From: Stratiolaelaps scimitus
Taxonomy: Eukaryota > Arthropoda > Arachnida > Mesostigmata > Laelapidae
Direction of reading: 5' to 3'
DNA length: 64,000 nucleotides
NCBI GenBank assembly: GCA_019614645.1
Contig: JABWDB010000071.1
Location: forward strand, 248,001-312,000
The notes below the pieces were generated by a model. It did not search any database. It saw only the letters and a list, made by a program, of their open reading frames with translations, and had not been told where the DNA came from. Below, piece by piece: positions 34,430-45,419 of this stretch (its first letter is position 1; every line of letters begins with the position of its first letter). Both the position numbers and the translations under genes were made by a program.

Positions 34430-34747
34430 ATGTGCCAAGTTTCCCATGATAAATTTATTAAACCAGCAGAGGTGGATCACGTTGAAACGCTTGAACAATT
34501 ATTGGAAAGAGATCCACTGGACTATATGATTTGGACGAGCTGGACTTTATTTCTAAGTTCTACTACCAAATATCAATATCCAAACCATCGTATTCGAGCT
34601 GAGACACTTTACACATTGGAAGTGGACGGAAAACTGCTTTTTGAGGAGATTTATCGAGTTGCAGTTTTTTTTCCAAATTCACCTATTCTGTGTTTACTCT
34701 ACGGAGCGAGATTTCATCTAAAAATGTTGACTATGATATCGAATTAA
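34430..34747 (+). CDS. Unidentified 105-residue open frame
   Basis: The frame contains AEVDHVETLEQLLERDPLDY followed by MIWTSW and later LFEEIYRVAVFFPNSPILCL. Charged, amphipathic and hydrophobic stretches alternate in a protein-like way. I could not assign it to a family. The codon before the start region is separated from an upstream stop by only a few codons, so the ATG at 34430 is simply the first available. It could be an exon of an unknown gene or part of an old insertion. Confidence 0.25.
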   Translation: MCQVSHDKFIKPAEVDHVETLEQLLERDPLDYMIWTSWTLFLSSTTKYQYPNHRIRAETLYTLEVDGKLLFEEIYRVAVFFPNSPILCLLYGARFHLKMLTMISN

Positions 34748-34804
34748 CACCAAATAAGGGCATATTCTCTTGTTGTTTTCCCATGAACATATTTTTTGAA
34801 ATAA

Positions 34805-35062
34805 GATCAGAATGAAGTTATCCTCCAGACAGAATCTCTGCAATTTTTAGTAAGAATATGGCAGCGTTTAGAAGTTCCTCATATTTCAGAGATCCTAACA
34901 GACGACGTTCTCGCAGTAAAATTTAGAAGAACCATTATAAGGCCAACTTCCAAAGGAACTAACTATAACGCTACTAATATAGACCAGTCGCTTAAGTTTG
35001 TGACGCCCGCGTTATCTTTAAAAAAATATTGCGTGATGATATTGTTAACGAAATCGAAATGA
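34805..35062 (+). CDS. Unidentified 85-codon open frame without an early ATG
   Basis: Between stops at 34802 and 35060 the plus strand reads NEVILQTESLQFLVRIWQRL, then EVPHISEILTDDVLAVKFRR and TIIRPTSKG. The pattern looks like real protein, but there is no early start codon, so it would have to be an internal exon or a frame-shifted continuation of the 34430 frame. I do not recognise it. Confidence 0.25.
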   Translation, partial: DQNEVILQTESLQFLVRIWQRLEVPHISEILTDDVLAVKFRRTIIRPTSKGTNYNATNIDQSLKFVTPALSLKKYCVMILLTKSK

Positions 35063-35658
35063 AGTAATCAGGGAACAATACTCAACATGTCTTTACCAAA
35101 AGGGGATTAACAATCACCCAGTGTTATTACAACTGGGTTATCCTTGTCAAGAATCATAAAATATCCTATGTTTAGTTTCAATTTAGTAAGTGGCTAATCA
35201 ATGCGAAATCCAAGCTCAGGATCGACTACATATCCTTAAAATGAGTTCAATTCTATCTTGAAGATCTTGATATTTCTCAAAAATCATCATTATAAATTGC
35301 CCGTTCACGCATGTAATTAGAAACTTATGTAGATACTACAAGGCAGATAATTATTTACAATGTAGCTAAGTGGTATAGAAAGGAGACATGTTAACTTCGA
35401 TATCAAAATGTGTTATCATATCCTCTAATATCTGGAAACACACTACACATCAACAGATTTTTTCAGAAAATATCTCTAGATTGGTTCACTCAGCAAGTTT
35501 GTTGCCTTTTAATATAACTGCGAATATTTTATGCGAAATTATTGTAAACTTACACTAATAGCAACAATGACCGCGTCAAGGTGGGTTGTACATGAGACGC
35601 GTCTCTGATGAAAAAGGGATTCAGAAATGAATGATAGATGATATATATATATATATAT

Positions 35659-35910
35659 CTTTTTTTTATGACGGAGAATGCTCATACAGACCAGGCCTCA
35701 CAACTAAGGTATTTGCCATGGTACTGTGGGACCCCTGCCTGGTGGAGTAGCAGACCTACCCACTAAACTCACGCCCCACTTAATTTTCACTCTGAGTTGG
35801 TCCGGATCTTCAGAATTAACAGTACTACGAACCAACAACGAGTGGCAGGCGCCTACCGGATCAGTTGGCCGGGGTCGCCCGTCGGGTTCCCCACCTCATC
35901 AGACAAGCCG
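35659..35910 (-). repeat. 3' tail of an R1-like LINE, truncated copy
   Basis: Reading on the minus strand, the block ends in a run of eight A and contains CAGTACC-ATGGC-AAATACCTTAG and GTCTGTATGAGCATTCTCCG. These match the 3' part of the degenerate R1-like LINE at 19120-19370. It lies between two TA microsatellites. Confidence 0.7.
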
Positions 35911-36729
35911 TTCCCATCAACCTGTATATATATATATATATATAGAAGGAGAATCCTAACAATAAGTGTGTAGATGAAGTTATAGAAGCAACATTCAATG
36001 AACAAGGGAAAATTAAGTATGCCAAATGGATTATAGTTTGGTAGGAGTGGGAATTGCACTTGTAAACATTTTCTTCTAGAATCGAGCCTTAATATCCGTG
36101 TAATGCAAGTGATATAGTTCCAACCAGACTAGCCCATTCGATGTGTACTTTCTAAATTAAAATACAGCACATACAACAACCTATACATATACGCAACAAA
36201 AAAAAGATAAAATTAGTATAAAATGTTTATATTTTGTTATAAATTCATCAAAATTTTTACTCAACTGTTTACCAAAAACATTTCTTTTTTTACAATCATT
36301 TGGAGGAGGAAATATTACGGCATGTGGAGTATTATGGATATATATAATATGTGTATTTGACGGGGAAGGCCTACCGAATTTGTACTCAATTCAAATACTC
36401 CTCTATTAACCAAAATGATGTGGTCGCGTAAGTGTATAACTGCCTATCGTTTATTATATGTCATTATGCATATACACATATATTTGCAGGGAAGTTTTAC
36501 CAAATTTGTGTTCCATTGCCAGGTTTGCTTTTGTTGTCCACAAATAAAATAATTACAGCCAAGATATTTTTAAATGAATGAACAGTATTCATTCGTTCGA
36601 TCAGTATAGCCCAGCGAGTGCACAGGTGAAGGACTCCTTTCTCCCAAAACGTCTTAGGTTTTCCGAAGTTCCAGATATGTTAAGTTCTTCCAGCGAAATA
36701 GCTGTTGTGAGTCCGGAAAAGCTGATAAT

Positions 36730-36862
36730 CCGCTGAGCCTGGCCCAAAGGATTCAATTTCTGGCAGTAGACGGTGTCAATGATGTTTTGGTTATTCGTGA
36801 ATGGCTCAGAATAAACCACTCGATTAATATTACATCAAGTGCACACCATTACCTTGGAAACA
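36730..36862 (-). pseudogene. Mariner transposase fragment
   Basis: The minus strand reads KVMVCT, a stop, CNINRVVYSEPFTNNQNIID, then TVYCQKLNPLGQA. This matches the central mariner consensus KVM..IWWD..GV.Y.E.L..NQTI....YC.QL..L..A. The second residue of the WW pair is a stop and no catalytic block survives. Frames on either side are not recognisable. It is a distinct family from the mariners at 42 and 53 kb, which lack the NQTI segment. Confidence 0.65.
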
Positions 36863-37069
36863 GTTCGATGACGGTTAATGATTCAGTATGAAAACGCGCA
36901 AACAGTACGTACTGTTTCTCCTGCACAAATCCTACGAGCCATTTTGGCGGAATTGTGTCCTTCAAAATCTCGTCCATTCTTCAATATTAAGCGAAAAAAT
37001 TTAGTGATACCGACTTCTATAAACAGGTAATCATAATTTCTCCCTTCTAATAATAATGTACACATTTGT

Positions 37070-38200
37070 AAATATATATATAGACAGTTCCGCGATAAGT
37101 CGACACCGCAGTGCGCTTATGTTGCTTGGAATTTTTCGTAGGAGCCGCTTTGTGTTAGTGGTCTGCCCGAAGGGGGAATCCCTCAGGCTCACGAAAATGT
37201 TACTGATACCGATAATGTTATTTATAATAGCATCCGAAAAGTATGGCTGAACTCTGGTATGTCACCAATTAAATTATTATATTGAAATGACTTGAGCTAG
37301 ACGTTCTTCAGGAGCAGTCAGGGCGTTATTGGAAAAAGTGCAGGCTTTTCCACTAATAGTATAAACAAGGGGAGGACTGTCGTTCAGCTGCATTATGGTT
37401 GCCCGTTGGTAGAAATCGTTATCAACGAACTATTTTACTCAGGTTTTGAACAATTGAGGACATTGTGGAGCATTTCCCTATACAATGGGTTACAAACTTC
37501 AATGAAGGACTCAATGGTGCTAAAATTGCTCCTGGGATTTGTGCAGTTTAGAACTTGTGATTCACGAGTTTCCGTGCTGGGTTTGTCCTAGGGGATGCAA
37601 AAGTCGACAACTTGGATTTAAAGCGGATTTTACTCCCACAGGGGACCTTTCGACACATAAACTTCTTCTTCTTGTTACATTTAGAAAATTAGGTAACGTT
37701 ATTATAAGGGGTATTATTATTACACACATTAGATTATTAATTATAATAATTATAGTGCGCACTTGACCAACGTGTTGCCAACCAACACACACACCGTGAC
37801 TATTTTGCATTTAAATAGATTATGTCGTTCAAATGATTGCTTCTTGTGTCGGTCCTGGTTGCTTTAGAAATATGTTTTCAGTATGCGTCATAGCATGGGC
37901 ACATCAAAACTAATTCATGCCAAAGAAATGCGTGACTTCGTTACATTAGTTCGTGTCCTGGGAATATTGGCAAACGCTGATCGCCAGCGTGTCCGTCCCG
38001 TCAGATGAATTCCCACAATTTCGCATATTTAAGTCTGGGCGGCGAACATTTAGTTCAAGAAATACAAAGGGTTTTCTAGAAATGAAGCGATTACAGACTC
38101 ATACGGTAATTTGCATCAATGAATATGTATTTTCTCCTGTCTCACCGATACCTCATCGCATCAAAGCTGTTTATTTTTTTTGCTGTGTTCCTCGCCATGT
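37070..38200. other. No gene recognised
   Basis: Overlapping short frames and a TTATTATTA-rich patch near 37700-37755. Nothing resembles a known family. Confidence 0.35.
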
Positions 38201-38204
38201 GAAT

Positions 38205-38323
38205 AGCTGTACACAATGTACAGGAACATCCACACTTAACATGCGATTGAGACTTGATTAACTAAAAACATCAAGTCTCAATCGCATGTTAAGTGTAGAT
38301 GTTCCTGTTCATTGTGCACAGCT
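38205..38323. repeat. Fold-back hairpin, 54-bp arms
   Basis: AGCTGTACACAATGTACAGG with AACATCCACACTTAACATGC and GATTGAGACTTGAT pairs with ATCAAGTCTCAATCGCATGT and its continuation to GTGCACAGCT, around an 11-base loop. There are about four mismatches in 54 positions, so it is young relative to the neighbouring remnants. Confidence 0.95.
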
Positions 38324-38329
38324 TCCTGT

Positions 38330-40020
38330 ATACAGCTTTCTTCCAGCTTCCTTGTGGTGGTACTTCACTGTTTATCAAAGGGGCACGAAAAAGAGAGAAG
38401 GTGATCCAGTCTCATCTTCCCAAAGAGTGAAATAAAATGTTTAACAACCGTTTAAGTATCTGGTAACTCTGAAGTGGTGGTTGGGCGTTGACGTTATGCT
38501 TGAATGAGAATGGTCCCCTTGGTTGTTGCTTAGTCCTCTGGTACAGAACAGGATGACTGTGATCTTATCTGTGATGAAAAATCTTATCTGAGATCTTGAT
38601 GAGCTTACTGAAGTCGGTTCTCTACGGTAATTATTGGTAATTTCAACAGCTGAAATGAAACTACTGCTGATGAGCACCATACGTGAAAAATTGTTCCTTC
38701 ATTGTTCTCAGCGGTCTTCAGCAGTGAATGCATGAAACCATTCGACTAAGCAGAAGAACCATCTTGGAGGTGGTTTTTTTCTCCGATGAAATAATTCCTA
38801 CTGAGGACGTCAATTCCCTACTTTGTCCCGTGAAAACAGACTACCTTGAGCTAACGATAGACTTTTGTCTTCATGACGTCAACCATTATAGAATGCCCCA
38901 ATGCAAATTTACCGACGCAAATTAGTACGAATTATGATGCAATTGACGAGACTCTGTTCGACACCTAACTGCTTTCTAACTTTTTCTAACTGCTTTTCCT
39001 ACAGTGATGCTATATAAATACAGCGCTTTCTCTGACAATCCTCAATATTGTACTTCGGATAAGGCTGAACGTAAATAAATCGTATTGAAAGTACATTCTG
39101 AAGCTCCATGAGTACGCCGAAGCTAGTCGTCCTGACCAACCGGAATTACTCCGTGTGTGCAGGAAAAAGTAAGGAAAGCGTTATGGAGGCATAAATGTCT
39201 CCACGAAAAGATTACTATTGAGTCAGGGGATCGTTCAAGGTCTTTACGGGTACGCCAGAGTAAGACTAAAAACGACCTTCATCTTTAGAACTTAGACCCA
39301 AAAGAGGTAGTAACCTCGAACTCCTTCTCGTGGTCTTAATCTCGAAGACGTCACTTTGTATGACGTAAACCTTGAGTGTGGCTTAAATTTGTCATGGCTT
39401 GAACCTTTGAGCGACATCTACAAGAATCTATGTCTACATCTAGTAATTGAATAGGGATGTGTGCCCACATTTTACCTGTTTCCGCGGAGGGTCCCAGTGG
39501 CAAACAAACGGGTCTAGAAAACAGACATTCTGTGTCTCTAACGCTAGTCAGCCGGAAAGTGATGGAACTTATGATCTAGAATGCAATGATCTTGAACTCT
39601 GAGAAGTGAGGTAATACTAATCATGTCGACATTGATATTGCTCTGTTTGACACTTCTGTTGATACTCAGTTCAAGCTCGACACTTCCGTTATTCTGGTTC
39701 AGTTTCACTGCAACACACGGTGTTGAACACTATGATCCAGGAGATCTACTTTAAGGTCAATGCTTTCCTAAAAACATATGAAAACATTTCTCGTTATTTA
39801 TATATGTAATTTGAGCAACAATTGTACGCCTTGAACGTGTATTAATGATGGAGAAAGAGAATAACATCCACCAAAATTTAAGATCCCTCTTAAATGGATA
39901 CTCCATCGCCCCAGTCTCTAAGCATAACCAAAATGGAGATTGGATTGCTTATTTGTAAATGTATAAAAAATATTTGTATTAAAAATCCTCCTTCGCGAGG
40001 ATCTCCTGTGAGAGAGGATA
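38330..40020. other. No gene recognised
   Basis: Short chance-like frames on both strands (for example 38441-38680 and 38728-38925). Nothing resembles a known family. Confidence 0.35.
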
Positions 40021-40023
40021 ATC

Positions 40024-40230
40024 TTACTCCCAATGAATGTCAAAATTCGAAGACTGAACTCCTTGTCTTCCTGGACTTTGAAAGGTCTCAGGCCCAAAGT
40101 AATATTCTTTCATTAATGTAGAATACTTTCTGTTGTTAGGCGGAGTTGTCTGGATAGCCGTGTTATGTTGCTTCGTGACACTGGCATAAGAGGGTGCTAA
40201 AGTATCAGTCACGGTGCAGTCCCGGACCAC
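40024..40230 (-). pseudogene. C-terminus of an RTE-like LINE polyprotein, copy 3
   Basis: The minus frame reads VRDCTVTDTLAPSYAS, then RKYSTLMKEYYFGPETFQSP and G. The VTVTDTLAPSY, RKY..L and ETFQS (ETLG) landmarks have the same spacing as in the other two copies. It breaks off before the TGD.R and QRLS blocks. It is much more diverged in nucleotide sequence than copies 1 and 2 are from each other, so it is either older or another subfamily. Confidence 0.6.
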
Positions 40231-40984
40231 GAATTTCGTCCAAGGTTATTTTGAAATGTAAATAAAATTTCTAGAAGCTGCGATAAACCATTGCTAAGAA
40301 AATCCGTTAACATCTGCATTTTCAAAAGGGATCTCCGATAGCTAACTTTAAAATTCACAACTCAAGTCAATTGCATGGTGCTGCAAATATCTGTTATTTT
40401 TCGACTCAGGGTGATACCCTCTATTATACAAAATTCCATAATGCCTTTATACAATCCCAATGAGCCTTTTGCCCCGCTTGGTGCTGTTATCCGTAAGAGA
40501 GATTTGGTTGTACTTTCTAAACATACGTATTCTTGTTAAGAGGCCGATTGGACCTCGTCAACAGTTAACAGGTCAGCTGAGAGCAAAAAATACATAATCA
40601 TATCCATATGGATCGTCAGTGAAAACTAGTTGGACACACCTGTTTGTCCTAGGAGTGGTACTATCATAGACCATTTTTAACTGGTAATGAAGATTTGACT
40701 ACAAACATGAGTGTATAGCCCTCGCCGGTAAATACCACCATCATGGGAGGCTATCCATACATCCACCCGATTTCGGACCTCTGTTATGCGCGAGAGGCGT
40801 CAGAATTTCCAGTCAAGATCGATACATTACGGCGGGTCGCCAATGCAAGAAGAACAATGTTGCAATATTCCTTTCCTCCATTCGTCTCCACACAAGCTGT
40901 ACTCCATATGATGCACTGGGGGCAACCTTTAAGTCGAATAAGGAAATCCTCAGCGAAAGCTTCTGTGGGTTCTTGACGTGGCCG

Positions 40985-41965
40985 CTGCCAAACTCTCTCG
41001 ACTCCTTTGAGCGATGTGTTCCGATAGAGTGCCGGCTCAAGTCAGCGTTACTTTCAAGTAGGTGAAGGAGCTAGCGTACTCGAGTAGTCTGTTCCTAAGT
41101 TGGAGTTAGTAAGTTGCCGCTAGTGGCCCCCCTCGGCGGAACTTCATCGCTATAATCTTTCCCAGATTCGCCTCGAGTCCCAATTTATCAGCGTATTGTT
41201 TAACCGTGGTCAGGGTTTGCTGTAGGCGGTGCCGGCTTGTACAAATATGGCAAGATGATCGGCATTCAGAGAAGGTCCATTAATTGATTTTGCTTTGTAG
41301 GTCTCTGATTAGCATAGAGAAGAGAAGGGGGTTAAGGTTATCGCCTTGAACTGCTCCAGTAGTTTGCCTGAATGGGCAAACTCATGGGACACCCTCGTCC
41401 GCTCTGATTCCGTTTACCTGATGTCAGTCCTTTAGCTGAATCGACGATATTCTGAGGACCCCTGAGTACGCGAGCTTACACTGTGCGGCTTTCCTAGGGG
41501 CCATATCGAACACAGATTTGAACTCGAATACTGCGTAAAGGAATTGGCGACGGTTGTCGAGGGCTCGACGCGCGTTCTCTAAAATATCGTGCGAGCAGTG
41601 TGTATAGAGCGTTGAGGCGGGACGCTGTGCTGTCCCGCAGGAATAGCACCTTCGAATTCGACGTATTGCGAAACACGGTCGGTGAGTAGCAAGGATAAGA
41701 TAGCAGCAGTTCTTCTTCCCGATACCCCGCCAATGACCTCCTTGGAATCGCTTTTGCCATTGGGTACGACAATTAATGGAGCTTCCAGCCACTCTAGAGG
41801 GGCGTGGCCAGTTCTTAAGCAAATATTAAGTAGGGCTGCCCAACAGGACATAAAGAGATCAGCTGGCTGCAAATGCTCATTCCGGATCTTGTAGGAGCAG
41901 GAAACGAAATTGTCGCAAAAGCGAAACAATTGCTCGCTACAGTTCTGCATGCGTTGCTGTAGCAC
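40985..41965 (-). pseudogene. Degenerate non-LTR reverse transcriptase
   Basis: Across frameshifts on the minus strand the RT order is visible. LLNICLRTGHAPLEWLEAPL and IVVPNGKSD stand for the TG..P..W....I.P..KGK block; AGQHSVPPQRSIHTA for the Q.GFR..RST helix; and LYAVFEFKSVFDMAPR for motif A (LYA.FVDFK.AFD...R). Further left, TGAVQGDNLNPLLFSMLIRD is motif B (G.QQGD.LSPLLF), and LNADHLAIFVQA is motif C, with the catalytic YADD reduced to NADH. All motifs lie in different frames with stops, so it is inactive. It is not the same family as the LINEs at 12, 19 or 62 kb. Confidence 0.7.
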
Positions 41966-42129
41966 GGTTTGCTATGGTGTCTCTGCAGAGACACTGTAGA
42001 TGCTGGAATATTCTAAAGAGCCGAACTACGCGATACAATGCGTTCATTCTTGGAGTGGGCACGCGTCAGGAACCTTTCGAACACTGAGTGGTTTCGATAC
42101 GATCAGAAGTATGGACACAAGTGGAAATT

Positions 42130-43010
42130 CCCCCAAAAATCAACGGGAATACATCAGGTTTTTGTTTCTCCCAGGACACCCTCCAGCTGAAATCCATCGA
42201 CAATTAGTGAACGCGTACAGCAGGTCTGCCTTATGCCAGCGAACGGTGCCTTATGCCTTGTAGGCTGAAACTGGGATTCCTCGGACGACGTGTTATAGAA
42301 TTATCACCAATATACTGAAGAAGAAGAAAATCATTGCAAAATGGGTTCCCCATACACTGATTGCTGACCAATGAAAATGTGTGTGGAGTGTTCGACATTT
42401 AATTTGAAGGCTTATATGCAACGAACCAGTCGCTGGGAACACACGGTGTCAATAGACGGGACATGGGGTAGCCTGCATAGACCCCCAGAGAAGGACCAAT
42501 CAAAATAGTGGCTCCGACAAAGTGAAGCGGCAACGTCTGTGGCAGTGCCAGATAGATTCGGACGAAAGTTGTTGACGATACTCGCTCTGGATATCAAGGG
42601 TGTTTGCTATTACGAAATATTAGCAGCAAACGAAAAACTCAATGCTCCTCGATATCTCGGCTTCTTGAAGGATTGATGAACAAATGGCGCGGGGATCGAG
42701 AGCACCGAGTGTGGTTACTCGACGACAATGCAAGATCTCACCGCACTGCTGAAATTACGGCCTGGATGGAGGGGAACAATATTGAGCGATGGCATCAACC
42801 CCCATATTCTCCTGCTTTAAGCCCATGTGACTATGGCGTTTCCATGCATTAAAAAGGGCAATAGGTGGGGTTCTATATGCAAACGTCGACTTACTCAAAG
42901 AAGCTATAGATAACGAAATTAAAAATGGAAATGCAAATGGTAAATATTTGGCCTTCTCCCAGAGGTGTGTCAATGAAGCTGGAGAGAACCTCTAACTCAT
43001 ACCAAAAGAT
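42130..43010 (+). pseudogene. Mariner DD34D transposase, degenerate, copy 1
   Basis: Pieces follow the mariner order. NQREYIRFLFLPGHPPAEIH from 42139 is the first helix-turn-helix. GIPRTTCYRIITNILK with AKWVPHTLIADQ is the linker (normally WVPHEL). SIDGTWGSLHRPPEKDQSK at about 42445 carries the first catalytic aspartate. RVWLLDDNARSHR at about 42708 carries the second. PPYSPALSPCDYG at about 42800 carries the third. There are 34 residues between the last two, the DD34D signature of mariners. Frameshifts and stops separate the segments, but all three aspartates survive. A sister copy lies at 52.9-53.9 kb. Confidence 0.85.
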
Positions 43011-43014
43011 CTTT

Positions 43015-43920
43015 GTTCTAACTCACTTAGTTCAAAAGTTATTGGCATTTAAAGAGGCGAACGTTTGAACCGGACACCCTAATAACTTGGAATTGAAAAG
43101 AGCCCTGCCAAGAGAAATAAAAGCTTCTTGCCATCTAGCCGTTTAGTAAGTGGCAATTGTCGTGGCTTGGTGGTGAGCGCCAATTGAAATATTGTTTGGC
43201 TCGCTGGTAAATCTGAAGCGAAGTATCAATAGTAAGTAGTAGTACTGATCGTAGATTATTATTAATAAGTAGTACTGATCTACCCAACTGGTTTTCAAAT
43301 GTCGGAATATCTCTGTCGTTCAGAATCGTGCAGCCAAGCCGTGGATCGAAGGAAGCAAAGATGTAGTTCTTGCATTGTTTGGCAGGTCGATATGTGCGTT
43401 CAGGGCGCAGTGAATATTTGTAGATACAATAAGTGGAAGCATCTCGTCATTATTGTTCTCGATTCCCTGGTGGCGCTGCTTTGATTGCTGTGAATATTAG
43501 TCCTCGTAGATTGTCTTTCGGGTACGCGATAGTCCTTTGCGTGTCCCTCGATTACGTTTAGCTTGCAGTCTCTCGTTTTTGGTCTTGCGGATATTGTAAC
43601 GAAAAATTTGTACGTGGTCTTGTGAGCGTTTCCTGTTTGTGAGCGCGACCACCGCGATTGTAGCTGTGGTCTCTGAGCTTTGTGTCTAAGAAGCCATTGG
43701 GGTGATCTTCAGGAATGGGAAGCCATCGAGCCTGGACGGTTCTTTATCAGTTTCGTTTACTTATCTGCATCCCGTATATAGTACCGGGATAGAATTATTT
43801 CATAGTATTCTGTATCTTAATATTTCGTCAGTTGAACATCCCTCTAAATTTTCCGGGCTAACTCACAGCCAACAGTTTGGCATCCCGGTCCGGCGATGCG
43901 CTTCGCTAGTTTAAAATATT
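43015..43920. other. No gene recognised
   Basis: AAGTAGTACTGATC occurs twice (43230-43250 and 43268-43282). Otherwise only chance-like frames are seen. The block TAACTCACAGCCAACA at about 43859 is near-identical to TGACTCACAGCCAACA at about 27759. Confidence 0.4.
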
Positions 43921-43923
43921 CTT

Positions 43924-44105
43924 TGAGCTGACTCTTAACTGTTTCCCTATGTGATAGGTCTTGGGTCTGAGCTTTCAGGTATTACCACTAGGAGACGTCG
44001 TTATCAACGTTCCTATATTTTTCACGTACCTCGCAAGAATCCATAGATAAAGGAAGATTATCCGTGGCTGGCGGGGTTTGAACCCAAACTGTATGTCCAT
44101 TCTGT
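43924..44105 (-). repeat. tRNA-derived SINE, family B, copy 2 (diverged)
   Basis: GAGCTGACTCTTAACTGTTT parallels the start of copy 1, and GGCGGGGTTTGAACCCAAAC near 44070 is a B box on the minus strand. The length between these landmarks is similar in both copies. It is the most diverged of the three. Confidence 0.65.
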
Positions 44106-44109
44106 CTAG

Positions 44110-45120
44110 TAATTAACGACGTTCATCAGTATACCATTTATGCGCATCTTTAGCTGGCGCACTTGATTCAGCATAAACCCCAGGACTTTTTGTCTGAACG
44201 ATTCTTGCATCCTTCGAGCGCTGAATAGACAAAAGGACTGTATGCTGTCATAGACGGATGCTGATGACATCGCATATCGAACTCCAGTTACTAACGTGTG
44301 CTCGTGTTTGGTCTGTGGTATCATTTTCACATCCAGTGGAAATAGAGCCTGCACTTTAAGCACTGAATTCAAGCATTTGAAATGTTCACATAGGGGGTGG
44401 AGTCTGGCCGGGGGTGGCCTAAGTATTTTCTGTTGGAATGGCGTAAGGAAGAGGGAGTTGTGACGCGGCAGTATCCGCAACTGTAGTGACCGGATGCGCG
44501 TAGCGTAGGGGAAGCACCATCGTTGCTTCTGGTGAGTGCTATATGTACTGACCATCTGACTAGGCGTTCGCAGCAGATGAGCACAGCTGTTCTGCTGTGG
44601 GCCTGGCTCAGCTGATTGGAGAGGAAAATTGTTGCAACTGAGTCCGTATTGCATGCCAACAGCTAGAAAGAGAACAAAAAAAAACCTCTACCGGCGCACA
44701 CTGCAGCCATCAGCAGTCAAAATGCACTTCCGAGAGTTACAGACTCTTCCAAGGCATTCCCAATTATTCAAAATTCGACGTGCACACTTTGGCTACCCGC
44801 GTGTTTCAATTTCCGAGATTCGCGCGATCAGATAAGCAGAATGCAAGGAGGTAGCTGGCGTGTGGGTAAGGTGTTCCGCAGAGACTATCAAGCTAGAGAG
44901 CATCCCACACTAAATCTCAATAAAGGATGCATCATTCAGTTTATTGGGGCGAGATCAATATGTTTCAATAGAATGACAGTGTTTTCAGTTAACAAAAAGA
45001 TAAGCTTTGGATTAGTGACAACATCCCTTTTGCCTGTCCTGGAGAAGCATCCCCGAATCGAGATAGATGAAAGCTTTTCGCTAGCTGTCCATCTGATAGT
45101 CACAATTAGTGAGATGTATT
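44110..45120. other. No gene recognised
   Basis: A 182-residue minus frame at 44106-44654 is open and overlaps a second minus frame of 96 residues. Neither resembles a family I know, and both are rich in R, S and P, as expected of chance frames in mixed-composition DNA. Confidence 0.35.
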
Positions 45121-45127
45121 TAAGAAC

Positions 45128-45201
45128 ATGAATGATGAGCTCCTTGGCAGTTTTTCTAGTGGACCGGACGGTCTCCATCTGAGACATCTGAAAGCGACAT
45201 A
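45128..45201 (+). pseudogene. Possible reverse-transcriptase fragment
   Basis: The short frame MNDELLGSFSSGPDGLHLRH followed by LKAT ends in a stop. S.GPDG...RHLKA is a hallmark of the N-terminal part of non-LTR reverse transcriptases. Nothing else in the vicinity supports a complete domain, and the fragment is only 24 residues. Confidence 0.3.
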
Positions 45202-45419
45202 AAGATAGAGTTGCTATGTGTTATAGTAAGGTTTGAACCAGCCGTCTCGTGCGATAACTTCAATTCATCTTGGCTTTTCAGGAGTTGTGGCTCGAAACGA
45301 AAACATATTATTGATTCTTTCGTTCTGGCGATTTGTACTGATGACACAGTTTGTCCACTCTGCAGATTATTTTGTCTTAAAATAGGCTGGTCTCTACTTT
45401 CTTTCTGAATTGGTCCCAA

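Noticed and set aside
44106..44659. Two overlapping minus frames of 182 and 96 residues.
   Set aside because: They occupy the same bases in different frames, at most one could be real, and neither resembles a known protein.
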